A stretch of 64,000 nt of DNA from an uncultured Lentisphaerota bacterium (GCA_903896925.1 CAITZM010000119.1:1-64000); one strand, 5' to 3'. Positions 33,856 through 43,024 are shown, counted from the stretch's first letter. A program made the numbers and translations. The notes: generated from the letters alone by a model not told the origin.

Positions 33856-36800
33856 TCACGGTTTCGTCACCGGCTCCAGCACCGCGCCGCAGAGCAGCGC
33901 CTTGCCGGCCACCGGCGTCAGCGTCACGGTCACGCAGCCGGGCCGGGCGAGCTGCACCGGCCAGCTGCGCTCGAAGACGCGGGCCTTGCCGCCGGTCTCC
34001 TTGAAGAGGTCGATGCGCGCTTCCGGCGCCACCGCCAGCCCGGAGGCGGCGCGGAGATTCTTCACCGCGCGCCACTGCTGGCCGTCGTCGCTGACCAGCA
34101 CCTCAAACTGGGGCTGGCGCGCCAGACCGCCGAACCAGGCGAGGCCCAGCCGCTCCAGGGGCACGGTGGGGTCGAGCCGGAACTGGATCCACTCGTCGCG
34201 GCCGCGCGTCGCCCAGCGGGTTTCCAGCTGGCCGTCGGCGGCCGCCGTGGCGGGAAATTCCTTCAGCTCGTGGCTGGCGGTGGCCACCGGCGCGTTCGTG
34301 TCCTTCGCCAGCGCGTCGCACGCGATTTCCTCGATGCTGTTCCAGTCGTTCTGCGCATTGCCGTGGCAGGCGAGGCGCAAGTGGCGCGCTCGCTCCGGCT
34401 CGAACGTATAGGCACTGTCGGCGCCCGCGCCGGTGGTGGCCACGGCGACGCGGAAGATGCGCTGGGCCCCTGCGGTCGACACGGGATCGAGCATGATCAG
34501 TTTCAGGCGGTAGGCGCCCGCCGGCACAACCGCGCTGTCCTTGGGCCCGCCGGCGATCGGCCGCAGCGTCAGCACGAGCTGGTTGGTGCTCTCGATGCCG
34601 CTGAGGTCCAGCGTGCGGGCGCCCGCCGGGCCGAAGGTGTCCGCGCCCGTCTCCGCGGCGCCCAGCGTCTGCCAGAGGCGGTTGCCGGCGCCGATGTGGA
34701 AGGTGAACCGGCCCGGCGCCTGCGCGAGCGGGTCGTGCGAGGTCGGGCCGAAGGCGTAGCGGATGGCCTCCACGCCGAGCTGCTGGCGCAGGCGCACGAT
34801 GTGCGGTAGCCAGCGCGTGTTCATGGATACCACCAGGCCTTGCTCGCCGCGCGTGATGCCGCCGAGCGCGCTGAACTTGGCAAACTGTTCGATCACCGGT
34901 TCCGGCTTGCACTCCGCCAGCGCCGCGCGCGCGCCGGCCAGGTCGCCGGCCTTGAGCAGGGCCTGCGCCCGCTGGTAGGCGTCGTGGTTCAGGAAGAACG
35001 CGCGGATGAATTCCTCCAGGCCCTTGTAGTAGTTCACCCGGTTGCGCTGCTCCGGCGTCAGCTGCGACGGGTCCACCGCCGCGAGCAACTGGAGCCGCTC
35101 GGTGCAACCGGTCACGACCTGCGCGACGTTGGTCAGGGGCCGGTCGATAAAGTGGTCGCTCGTCTCGCGGGCGAACTTCGGCGCGTCGGTGACCCAGCGC
35201 TCAAGGTATCCGCCCAGCGGCGCGCCGAACGCCCGCGCGGCCATGTCATCGCACGTGGCGCGCAGCGGGCGGTCCCGGGTCGCGGTCCAGACCTGCTCGG
35301 CGTGGCTCTTGAAGAACAGGTCCAGCGGCCGCGTGGTCCAGTGGATGATGCCGTAGCCGCAGGCCTTGGCCTCGGTCAGCCTGGTGTAAAAATCGGGGAA
35401 GGGCGTGTAGGGCCGGCCGATGTAGTTGCCGTCGTCGTGGTGCGCCCAGATCACCGGGATGACCGCGCGGTGGGCGCCGACCTCGGCCAGGAGCTGCCGC
35501 TTCTCGGCGGTACCGAGCTTCGAGTCGTCGTGCAGCACGCCGTAGTCGAGGCCGATGAGCTTGACCTGCGGCGGCAGGAAGAGGTCGGCGCCCGGCAGGA
35601 AGGCGAAGTTCCAGGTGCCCGCCGCCAGCTGCACGCGCTCCCGGCCGAGTTCCTTGAGCGCGCGGTCGAAGGCGCGCGTGATTTTGCCGATGGCGAACAG
35701 GTTGTGCGCGTGCCAGTATTTCGCCGCCTCCGGTTTTTGGGCGACCGCCGCATTGAACTCCGCCTGCCAGCTGGCCGGCAGCTCGGCGAGCTTCGCATCC
35801 ATCCACGGCGTGCCGCCGCCGCGGAACCACACCACCAGCGTCGTGATCTGCGGATAGTCCGCGAGCAGCGCCGCGACCTGCGCCTTGTAGTAGGCAAAGC
35901 CCTCCGGCGTCTCCGGGTTCGCCAGCCAGAACGTGTGGTCGCCTTCGCCGCGCACGCCGGTCATGCCGCCGGCTTTCGTCTGGATGGCGAAGCGCGCCGA
36001 CTCCGGCAGCGTCCGGATCAGCTCCTGCGGATTGGCCGAGCCGGTGTCCACGTCGTCGGCGAAGAAGACCTCCATCGCGCGACCGCCGGCATAGGCGAAG
36101 ACCCCCTGCATCAGCTTGCGCGCGGCGGCCGCCCGCTGCTCCTCCGGGCCCTGCGCCGCGTCGGCGCCGAAGACCGGCTGGCCGAAGACCGCACCGCCGA
36201 AGACCCGGCGCACATCGTTGACGTGCATGGTGGACCAGTCGCGGCCGCGGGCCGTGGTGGAGAGGTAGCCGACCGGCTTGGTCTGGCCGTTGAACGTGAA
36301 GCTGACCATCGGGTTGTTGCCGTAGGCGTGGACCATCACCGCGCTGAAGCGCTGCTTCTGTGCCTGCCGGATCCACGTCTGCCACTCCGGCAGGTTCCAG
36401 GTCGAGCAGCCGCTCAGGAAATTATGCCAGTCGAACACCAGCCGGTCCCGCACCAGCGGCGCATCCTCCAGCGCCCAGCCCTCGAAGCTGAACGCGCCCG
36501 CGTGTGGCGGCGGCAGGGCGTCGCCGGAGAGGTAGAAGCCGCAGCCGAGTTTTTCGAGCAGCGCGTAGACGCCGTAGAGCGTGCCGCGCGGATCGGCGCC
36601 GGCGACGATGCCGACGGTGCGCCCGTCCTCGGTGCGCGTGAAGGCCTTGAAGCTGTCCGGAGCGGCGAGGGCCGGGCTGGCGCCGCCGAGGCTGGCGTCG
36701 GTCGCGAGCCCGACGCGGATCACCGCGCCCGTGCCGGGCGCGGTGTCGGTCACGGCGAACTGCACCGCGGGGTAGAGTTGTTGCAGATAGCTGGAGAGCT

Positions 36801-36942
36801 CCGCCGCCGCGAGGCGCACGGTCGGCGCGGCGTGCGGCGCGACGACCACCGGCACCTGCTGCGGCGCCCCGATGGCCTGCGCCCACGCGGCGGACCACAG
36901 GCCGAGAACCAAAACCCAAACCTTGCTGTTGCCCCTGTTCAT
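33856..36942 (-). CDS. GH115/GH67-like secreted glycosidase with C-terminal discoidin-like domain
   Basis: A 1028-aa secreted protein with a signal peptide (KVWVLVLGLWSAAWAQAIGA). Residues 25-170 resemble the N-terminal domain shared by alpha-glucuronidases and hexosaminidase-like GHs (RLAAAELSSYLQQL, then GTLYGVYALLEKLGCGFYL). The central ~450 residues form a probable TIM barrel (FDWHNFLSGCSTWNLPEW, WFRGGGTPWMD, WAHHDDGNY). The C-terminal ~150 residues (LETRWATRGRDEWIQFRLDP, LAWFGGLARQPQFEVLVSDDG) are an F5/8-type carbohydrate-binding domain. The alpha-glucuronidase assignment is inferred from the N-domain only. It heads an operon with the ROK kinase. Confidence 0.7.
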   Translation of the reverse strand: MNRGNSKVWVLVLGLWSAAWAQAIGAPQQVPVVVAPHAAPTVRLAAAELSSYLQQLYPAVQFAVTDTAPGTGAVIRVGLATDASLGGASPALAAPDSFKAFTRTEDGRTVGIVAGADPRGTLYGVYALLEKLGCGFYLSGDALPPPHAGAFSFEGWALEDAPLVRDRLVFDWHNFLSGCSTWNLPEWQTWIRQAQKQRFSAVMVHAYGNNPMVSFTFNGQTKPVGYLSTTARGRDWSTMHVNDVRRVFGGAVFGQPVFGADAAQGPEEQRAAAARKLMQGVFAYAGGRAMEVFFADDVDTGSANPQELIRTLPESARFAIQTKAGGMTGVRGEGDHTFWLANPETPEGFAYYKAQVAALLADYPQITTLVVWFRGGGTPWMDAKLAELPASWQAEFNAAVAQKPEAAKYWHAHNLFAIGKITRAFDRALKELGRERVQLAAGTWNFAFLPGADLFLPPQVKLIGLDYGVLHDDSKLGTAEKRQLLAEVGAHRAVIPVIWAHHDDGNYIGRPYTPFPDFYTRLTEAKACGYGIIHWTTRPLDLFFKSHAEQVWTATRDRPLRATCDDMAARAFGAPLGGYLERWVTDAPKFARETSDHFIDRPLTNVAQVVTGCTERLQLLAAVDPSQLTPEQRNRVNYYKGLEEFIRAFFLNHDAYQRAQALLKAGDLAGARAALAECKPEPVIEQFAKFSALGGITRGEQGLVVSMNTRWLPHIVRLRQQLGVEAIRYAFGPTSHDPLAQAPGRFTFHIGAGNRLWQTLGAAETGADTFGPAGARTLDLSGIESTNQLVLTLRPIAGGPKDSAVVPAGAYRLKLIMLDPVSTAGAQRIFRVAVATTGAGADSAYTFEPERARHLRLACHGNAQNDWNSIEEIACDALAKDTNAPVATASHELKEFPATAAADGQLETRWATRGRDEWIQFRLDPTVPLERLGLAWFGGLARQPQFEVLVSDDGQQWRAVKNLRAASGLAVAPEARIDLFKETGGKARVFERSWPVQLARPGCVTVTLTPVAGKALLCGAVLEPVTKP

Positions 36943-37472
36943 CTGTCTCGCTCCGGTTGAAAATTGTGTTGCGGCTTTTAGCACACCGTCCCCGTGAATG
37001 CAGGGAAAAAGCTTCCGCGGCGGGCAGCGTTTCCGCGGCTGCTGCGAGGGTGAGCTTGTAGGGGCGCAGCTTGCCTGCGCCCAGTGTGCGCTGCACGGGC
37101 GAAAGCGGGTGGCGTTGAAAGGCGCGGCGCGTGTGCGGGTTGCGTTGGGGTTCGCGGGGCTGGAAGCCCCGCCCACGGCAGAAACTTCTGTAGCGGCGGT
37201 CCTATGCGCCGCGGCGGGACCGCTTCAGCTGAGCCGTCGGGCGTGAGTGCTGCACATGGGTCTGCGGCCACGGCAACGCGGTTTACACTATGCGGGGCGG
37301 TGAGGACACCGCCCCTCCCAGCTAGTCAGAGCGGCAGACCTCATTGGTTGGCGATGAGCGTAGGGTGGTACAAGCGAGCATTCACTCCCTGCGGTTCCAG
37401 CCGCCCCCCGTTTCCGGCGCATTATCCACACCTTGGAAAAACCGGCCGGAACTTTTCCAAGGCTTGGGAAAT
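36943..37472. other. 530-bp region with a run of unrelated short palindromes
   Basis: TGTGCTAAA (complement of 36977-36985) is a candidate -10 box for the GH115-like gene. Then come four different hairpins: GGGGCGCAGCTTGCCTGCGCCC (split around 37061-37082), GCGGGGCTGGAAGCCCCGCC (37157-37176), a GCGGCGG/CCGC-type hairpin (about 37193-37230) and a GGGGCGG/CCGCCCC hairpin (37291-37321). At 37431-37470 lies a copy of the TTGGAAAA...TTTTCCAAGG palindrome. No gene is seen. Confidence 0.6.
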
Positions 37473-39833
37473 TCACTTCGCCGCGGCGGCTTCCGGCTTC
37501 AGCAGCAGCACCCCGAAGACGCCGCCGGCGATGCTTTTCGGATGCGGCTGGAACTTCACGGTGATCTGCCGCTTGCCCTGCGTCAGTTTTTCCGGCACGG
37601 GATAATCCACTTCGAAGAAGTCGCTGGGCTTGTTCCGGTTGATCGTCTGCTCGGCGATCTTCTCGCCGTCGACGAGGATGTCGAACGTGCGCAGGCCGTC
37701 GCTGCCCCAGTAGGCGCAGCGCAGCGTCAGCGGCTGTTCGGGCGCCACCTTGAGGTCGTAGCTGAACCAGCCGCCGCCGACGGCGTGGCGCCACTTGCGG
37801 CCGGCGTGCTCGCCGCTGGAGGACTTGGCGCTCTGGAGGTGGTGGTCGGTCTCCGGCTGCTGCTCGCCGGGCCGGACCTCGTCCACGATGCGCGCCTCGT
37901 AGGCCTTGCGCGCGGCGGCGGCCGCGGCGAGGTCGGCCTGGTGTTGGTCCCAGTCGGCCGAGCTGTACAGGTTCCAGTACACGGTGAAGCGCTGGTGGTG
38001 CAGGCCGTAGTAGGGCGAGAGCGTGACATCGGCCGGGCGGCCGAGGCCCTGCGTGCGGAAGGTCAGCGGGCGGCCGGCGACGGGGGCGACGTGCCGGAGC
38101 AGTTCGGAAGGCTCGCACATCAGCACGGGCACCGCGGGCGTCGGCGCGTGCTGGAGGTCGAGCTGGCCCTTGGTGTAGAGGTTGATCTGGTCCAGGCCTT
38201 CCCGGCCCAGCTCGCCGGCGAGCACGACGGGGCCGTAGCAGAGCGCGACGAGCTTCGGCGCGCCCGGCAGCGGCTCGACGCGCAGCGTCATCGGCAGGTG
38301 CACCTCGACCGCGTCGCCCGTTTTCCACTCGCGCTCGAGCGTCGCATAGCCGTCAGCGCCGGTCTGCGCCTTGGCTGTCGCGCCGTTGACTGTGACTGCG
38401 ATGTCTTTGGCCCAGAACGGATGCCGGATTTTCAGCGCGAGCTTGACCGGCTGCGCACACTTGAACACAAGCCGCGTCGTATCGCTCTCCGGGAACTGCG
38501 TCTCCTGCCGCACGACGAGGCCCTTATCCTTCCACGTCAGCTCCGACGCGATGAAGAGGTTCAGGTAGAGCGCGTCGGCGCTGTGAAAGAAAATCGTGTC
38601 GGTGTATTTGCCGTGGTTCTCGACGCCCGTGCCGGTGCAGCACCAGAAGGAATCGTTGGTGGTGTTGTAGCTCTTGAAGTGGCCGGGCTTGAGCGATGCG
38701 AAGTAATACATCATGCCGGTGTCCGGGTCCTGCGAGGCGAGGATCTGGTTGAGCAGCGCGCGCTCGTAGAAGTCCATCGTCCGCGCCGCGGGCTGCCAGG
38801 CGAACAGGTGGCGCGTCAGCTTGAGCATGTTGTAGGTGTTGCACGTCTCGGCGGAGGCGGGCGTCAGGTGCTTGGCAAACTGGTCCAAGGGGAAGAAGTG
38901 CTCGCTGTCGCTGTGCCCGCCGATGCAGTAGGCGCGGTCGAGCGCGACGTACCGCCAGAAGTTGGAGGCGACCGCGCCGAACGCCGGTTCGCCCGTCAGC
39001 TCGAACTCGCGCGCCGCGCCGACGATTTTCGGGATCTGCGTGTTCGCGTGCTTGCCGTTGAGCTGGTCTTCGCCGCGCGCGAGCGGCTCGAAGATCAGCT
39101 CATGGTTGAACGCGCGCGCCAGCTGGAGGTGTGCGGGGTTGCCGGTGACGCCGTAGAGGTTGGCGAACACCTCGTTCATGCCGCCGTGCTCGTTGCCGAG
39201 CGCCTTTTGCTGCTGCTCGTGGCTCAAGCGGTTGATGCGGAACGAAAGCCAGTCGGCCATCTTGTTCAGGATGTCCAGCGCCTGCCGGTTGCCGCAGAGC
39301 TGGTGGACGTCGAGCAGGCCGGCCATGATTTTGTGCAGCGTGTAGTAGGGTGCCCAGACCGGCTTGCACGCATCCACGCGGTCGAAGAACGATTCGGGGT
39401 AGGCCGAGAGGAAGCCCGGGTTGAAGCCCTTGGCCGGCAACGCCGCCTGGCACTTGGCGAGCTCGGCGACCATGTAATCGAGCTTGGCCTTGAGTTTTTC
39501 ATCGCCGGTGCTGGCGTACATCAGCGCGCACGCCGAAAGATAATGGCCGGTGAAGTGGCCGCGCAATTCACCCTTCGGCGCTTCCCAATGGCCGAGCGGT
39601 TCCGCGGTCGAGGGCAGGCCGGCGGTCACGCGGAAGTTGTGCAGCAGCCGGTCGGCGTCGAGGTCGAGGAGATATTTGCGGTCGCGTTCCTGCGCATCCT
39701 TGAACGGCCCGGCGAGCAGCCGCACCTGCGCCAGCGGAAAGGGTTCCGCGGCCGGCTGCACCGCGCCGCCTTGCGCCGTCACGGCCAGACCCGCCGCCGC
39801 CCACAACAGCCCTATCACCCGTTTGTTCTGCAT
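37473..39833 (-). CDS. GH127 (DUF1680) family glycoside hydrolase, beta-L-arabinofuranosidase type
   Basis: A 786-aa secreted protein (signal MQNKRVIGLLWAAAGLAVTA). An (alpha/alpha)6 barrel fills residues 35-400. Active-site residues by comparison with HypBA1: zinc ligands E329 and C331 (SAETCNTYNML) and C398-C399 (FWCCTGTGVENHG), with E311 (HSDSEHFF) as probable acid/base. Beta-sandwich domains follow, and a C-terminal lectin-like region ends at 37473. ATG 39833 with AAGGAG seven bases upstream is preferred to ATG 39854. A 14-codon upstream ORF stops two bases before this start. Divergent from the PTS EIIA gene. Confidence 0.9.
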   Translation of the reverse strand: MQNKRVIGLLWAAAGLAVTAQGGAVQPAAEPFPLAQVRLLAGPFKDAQERDRKYLLDLDADRLLHNFRVTAGLPSTAEPLGHWEAPKGELRGHFTGHYLSACALMYASTGDEKLKAKLDYMVAELAKCQAALPAKGFNPGFLSAYPESFFDRVDACKPVWAPYYTLHKIMAGLLDVHQLCGNRQALDILNKMADWLSFRINRLSHEQQQKALGNEHGGMNEVFANLYGVTGNPAHLQLARAFNHELIFEPLARGEDQLNGKHANTQIPKIVGAAREFELTGEPAFGAVASNFWRYVALDRAYCIGGHSDSEHFFPLDQFAKHLTPASAETCNTYNMLKLTRHLFAWQPAARTMDFYERALLNQILASQDPDTGMMYYFASLKPGHFKSYNTTNDSFWCCTGTGVENHGKYTDTIFFHSADALYLNLFIASELTWKDKGLVVRQETQFPESDTTRLVFKCAQPVKLALKIRHPFWAKDIAVTVNGATAKAQTGADGYATLEREWKTGDAVEVHLPMTLRVEPLPGAPKLVALCYGPVVLAGELGREGLDQINLYTKGQLDLQHAPTPAVPVLMCEPSELLRHVAPVAGRPLTFRTQGLGRPADVTLSPYYGLHHQRFTVYWNLYSSADWDQHQADLAAAAAARKAYEARIVDEVRPGEQQPETDHHLQSAKSSSGEHAGRKWRHAVGGGWFSYDLKVAPEQPLTLRCAYWGSDGLRTFDILVDGEKIAEQTINRNKPSDFFEVDYPVPEKLTQGKRQITVKFQPHPKSIAGGVFGVLLLKPEAAAAK

Positions 39834-39936
39834 TTCAGGCTCCTTCGCGTTCACATGACGGGCGGATGTCGTCCGTCATTATTTAAGTGTGTTACATAAT
39901 GGCCGCGCAAGGCAAGCCGAAAGCGGTTTGGTGCCG

Positions 39937-39949
39937 CGAAAACGTTTCG
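39937..39949. promoter_or_regulatory. LacI-family-like operator
   Basis: CGAAAACGTTTCG is a near-perfect palindrome centred on CG, the form bound by LacI/FruR/CcpA-type regulators. It lies immediately upstream of the -35 box of the EIIA gene, in the divergent region shared with GH127, so it could serve either gene. Confidence 0.4.
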
Positions 39950-39951
39950 GA

Positions 39952-39980
39952 TTGACCTTAGGGGGGCTTCGCCGCAATAT
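39952..39980 (+). promoter_or_regulatory. putative promoter of the PTS EIIA-like gene
   Basis: TTGACC (39952-39957), 17-base spacer, CAATAT (39975-39980), followed by a leader of about 16 bases to ATG 40003. Confidence 0.45.
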
Positions 39981-40002
39981 CGCCCGCGGCGCGGGGACTG
40001 CG

Positions 40003-40449
40003 ATGAATCTCAAGAAATCGCTCAAAATCGAAACAATTGCCCAGGAGCTGACGGCCACCACCAAGGATGGCGTCATTGAGAATTTGGTGGACCTGCTCGT
40101 GGCCGCCGGCAAGATCAAGGACCGTCTCGAGGCCTTGCGCGCCGTGCTCGAGCGCGAAAAGAAGATGTCCACCGGCATGCAGAGCGGCATCGCCATCCCG
40201 CACGGCAAGACCGACTCGGTGGACGAACTCGTCGCCGCCTTCGGCATCAAGCACGCCGGCGTGGAGTTCGATTCGCTCGACGGCCTGCCCGCGCGCATCT
40301 TCGTGATGACGCTCTCTCCCACCAACCGCACCGGTCCGCACATCCAATTTCTCGCCGAGATCAGCCGCCAGCTCAACGATCCTGCGGTCCGCGAGCGCCT
40401 GCTGCAGGCTGCCACGGCGGAAGAAATCCTGACGATCCTCGCGGGTTGA
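40003..40449 (+). CDS. PTS fructose/nitrogen-type EIIA domain protein
   Basis: A 148-aa single-domain EIIA of the fructose/PtsN class. The phospho-acceptor histidine is H67 in SGIAIPHGKT. VFVMTLSP-like strands (RIFVMTLSPTNRTGPHIQFL) and the C-terminal LLQAATAEEILTIL complete the fold. There is no membrane EIIC or other EII domain nearby, so the role is probably regulatory, as for PtsN, rather than sugar uptake. A LacI-type palindrome lies in its promoter region. The methyltransferase gene follows after 32 bp. Confidence 0.9.
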   Translation: MNLKKSLKIETIAQELTATTKDGVIENLVDLLVAAGKIKDRLEALRAVLEREKKMSTGMQSGIAIPHGKTDSVDELVAAFGIKHAGVEFDSLDGLPARIFVMTLSPTNRTGPHIQFLAEISRQLNDPAVRERLLQAATAEEILTILAG

Positions 40450-40481
40450 GCAGGGCGGTGGGACAGGGGAGGGCTGTCAGC

Positions 40482-41117
40482 ATGACGGAAAATGATGTGG
40501 TGTATGTCCGGCGGCTGATCGCCGGTGGCGTGCTCAAGGATCCCGTGCTGGAACTGGGCGCGGGCTATGGCGGCACGACCTGCCGCGAGCTGGTCTGCGG
40601 CGCGGGCCTGCGCTACAGCACCGTGGATCTGCAAGCCGGTCCCGGCGTGGATTTCGTCGCCAACATGGAGCGCGCCGAGGACCAGCAGGTCTTCGCCCAA
40701 GCCCCCCGTTTCGGTTCCATCCTGATCCTCAACGTGCTCGAGCACACCTTTGAGCCGCTCGCGGTCCTCGACAACTGCCTGCGCCTGCTCGCCCCCGGCG
40801 GTAATCTGGTCGTGCTGACCCCCTGCGTCTGGCCGCTGCACTTCTATCCGCTCGACACGCTGCGCCTGAATCCGAATTTCTACGAGGAATATGCCCGCCG
40901 CCGCCACCTGGAGCTGGCGCCGGAATATTTTGAATTTGTCGGTTGCGGGCCGGTGCAAAGTTTTCGCGACGCCAAGGGCGGACGTTATCCGCCGCCCACG
41001 CAGAACGCGTGCGGGCGGCTCTGGTCGAAGATCATCCACGAGCTCGCGCACACCTGCGGCCGCAAGCAGCATTTCCCCAACCGCCTCGCCGTCGCCGCCG
41101 TGCTCACGCAGAAATAG
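40482..41117 (+). CDS. class I SAM-dependent methyltransferase
   Basis: A 211-aa protein. The SAM-binding motif I is VLELGAGYGGTTC (about 22-34), the acidic post-I region is STVDLQAGPGVDF, motif II is SILILNVLEHTFEP, and LLAPGGNLVVLTPCVWP is motif III. It is similar to small-molecule or glycan methyltransferases of the Methyltransf_11 type; the substrate is unknown. ATG 40482 has AGGGGAGGG upstream. It is probably co-transcribed with the EIIA gene. Confidence 0.85.
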   Translation: MTENDVVYVRRLIAGGVLKDPVLELGAGYGGTTCRELVCGAGLRYSTVDLQAGPGVDFVANMERAEDQQVFAQAPRFGSILILNVLEHTFEPLAVLDNCLRLLAPGGNLVVLTPCVWPLHFYPLDTLRLNPNFYEEYARRRHLELAPEYFEFVGCGPVQSFRDAKGGRYPPPTQNACGRLWSKIIHELAHTCGRKQHFPNRLAVAAVLTQK

Positions 41118-41681
41118 CACCAACATCCGTTTTGTGGGTGGGAGCTCCCGCTCCCGCGCACCCCACCGACGAAAACACCCGTCACCCGCGGGAGGGCGCG
41201 CGTCCTCGCGAGCCGCCAACCCAAGCAGACGCGGGAGCAGAGCTCCCGCCCATCAGGGACAAAAGCGGGCGCAGCGGTTCGACAAGTGCTCCGCCGGCAT
41301 ACAAGGCGCCAAGCCACCCTGTTTGAACCCAATAACGGAGGAGTTTCGCGCCAAGGACGCCAAGCACGCCAAGCAGAACCAGCCACGGGATAACATGGAT
41401 TCCACGGAAGGTGGGGCGGGCGCGCCTGCGGTGAGCTTGCCAGCCTTGAACTTGTCGAAGGGTCGAATCCGCCGCGCCCGCCGCCAGATAAACCAACCGG
41501 ACAAGAGCAGGAGGAACGCCGGCCGATCTCTGCTGGTCTCTTGCATCCGTGCTGATCCGTGTTCATCCCTGGCTGTTTTCATCTTCTTCCGGCTGACCTC
41601 TGACCGCTGATCTCTGACCTCTTCTTCTCCGGCTGCGTTTGGTGCTTCCCTCCGGGGGACAGCGCGGCTAACGTCCGCCCT
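41118..41681. other. 564-bp intergenic region with palindromes and filler
   Basis: 41139-41255 carries GGGAGCTCCCGCTCCCGC, an arm GGGAGGGCGCGCGTCCTCGC related to the palindrome at 32774, and GCGGGAGCAGAGCTCCCGCC. 41340-41640 is filler of the type seen between genes elsewhere (GCCAAGGACGCCAAGCACGC, CATCCGTGCTGATCCGTGTT). No gene is recognised. Confidence 0.6.
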
Positions 41682-41717
41682 ATGATTTTTTTTAGCGACA
41701 AAGGGGCGGGGGTATGA
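41682..41717 (+). CDS. 11-codon upstream ORF overlapping the GH99-like start
   Basis: ATG 41682 opens MIFFSDKGAGV and stops at TGA 41715-41717, overlapping the next ATG at 41714 (ATGA). It is preceded by GGCTAACGTCCGCCC, nearly the same string that directly precedes the start at 20076. It could be a near-leaderless entry point coupling translation into the enzyme gene. Confidence 0.35.
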   Translation: MIFFSDKGAGV

Positions 41718-43024
41718 AGCGTGTGTTGCTGGGGTTGTCTGTGGCCCTGCTGCTGCCTGGCGCGGTGCTGGCGGCGTCGCTGACGCGTGAGGAGGTGCTG
41801 TCGGCGACGCTCAAGCCCTATGCCGGCCCGACGACCCGGGGTGTGGATACGCGCACGCTCACGGGCAAGGTGATGTGCGGCTATCAGGGCTGGTTCAATG
41901 TCGAGGGCGATGGCGCGGAGCGCGGCAACGTCCACTGGATCAAGCACCGCGGCCCACTTGCGCCGGGCAACGCGAAGGTCGATCTGTGGCCCGATGTGTC
42001 CGAACTCGGCGCCGACGAGCGCTTCGCCACGGGCTTCAAATTCGCCGACGGCCGCACGGCGGAGGTGTTCAGCTCCTTCAAGCAGGCCACCGTGCTGCGG
42101 CATTTCCAGTGGATGCGTGACTATGGGATCGATGGCGCCTTCGTCCAGCGCTTTGTCAGCTGCCTGCGCGATCCGCGGTCGCTCCGCCACAACAATACCG
42201 TGCTCGCCCACTGCCGCGAGGGCGCTAACCGCTTTGGCCGCGCCTATGCCGTGATGTACGACCTCAGCGGACTTGGCGCCAATCGCATTGCGGAGGTGAT
42301 GGAGGACTGGCGCGCCCTGCGCACGCGGATGCGCGTGGGCGACGACCCCGCCTATCTGCAGCACCGCGGCCGGCCGCTCGTCGCGCTCTGGGGCGTGGGC
42401 TTCAACGACAAGCGCGCCTATACGCTCGCCGATTGCCGCCAGCTCGTGGAGTTTTTCAAGCAGGACGGCTGTGCCGTGATGCTCGGCGTGCCGACCGGCT
42501 GGCGGACCCTGAACCGCGATGCCGAACCTGACGCTGCCTTGCTGGACGTCATCGCGCTCGCCGATGTCGTCAGCCCGTGGAGCGTCGGGCGCTACCACAC
42601 GCCCGCCCAGGCCGCGAGGACCGCCGAAAAAATCTGGCAGCCCGACCTCGCCTGGTGCGCGGCGCATAAGCTCGATTTCCTGCCGGTGGTCTACCCCGGG
42701 TTCAGCTGGTTCAACATGTACGGCCGCTCCTTCAACGAGGTGCCGAGGCTCAAGGGCGAGTTCCTTTGGTCGCAATTTGTAGCAGCCAAGCGCGCCGGCG
42801 CGACGATGCTCTATGTGGCGATGTTCGACGAGGTGGATGAAGGCACTGCGATCTTCAAGTGCAGCAACGAGCCGCCCGTCGGTGGCGAGTCGAAATTCCT
42901 GACCTACGAGGGGCTCCCGAGCGATCATTATCTCTGGCTGGCCGGAGAAGGCGCGCGCCTGCTCCGCGGCGAGCGGCCGGTGGCAGACCAACTGCCTGTG
43001 CGCAAGGGCAAGCTCGCGCCGTAG
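41714..43024 (+). CDS. GH71/GH99-like secreted glycoside hydrolase
   Basis: A 436-aa protein with a signal peptide (KRVLLGLSVALLLPGAVLA). The family hallmark GYQGWF is at 56-61, followed by VDLWPDVSELG, FQWMRDYGIDGAFVQRF, AVMYDLSG, VSPWSVGRY and a barrel-closing LYVAMFDEVDEGTAIFK. This is the GH99-like group commonly annotated as xylosidase/arabinosidase or endo-mannanase-like; activity is not settled. GGGGCGGGGG lies close before the ATG. The following gene starts immediately after the stop, so they form an operon. Confidence 0.8.
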   Translation: MKRVLLGLSVALLLPGAVLAASLTREEVLSATLKPYAGPTTRGVDTRTLTGKVMCGYQGWFNVEGDGAERGNVHWIKHRGPLAPGNAKVDLWPDVSELGADERFATGFKFADGRTAEVFSSFKQATVLRHFQWMRDYGIDGAFVQRFVSCLRDPRSLRHNNTVLAHCREGANRFGRAYAVMYDLSGLGANRIAEVMEDWRALRTRMRVGDDPAYLQHRGRPLVALWGVGFNDKRAYTLADCRQLVEFFKQDGCAVMLGVPTGWRTLNRDAEPDAALLDVIALADVVSPWSVGRYHTPAQAARTAEKIWQPDLAWCAAHKLDFLPVVYPGFSWFNMYGRSFNEVPRLKGEFLWSQFVAAKRAGATMLYVAMFDEVDEGTAIFKCSNEPPVGGESKFLTYEGLPSDHYLWLAGEGARLLRGERPVADQLPVRKGKLAP

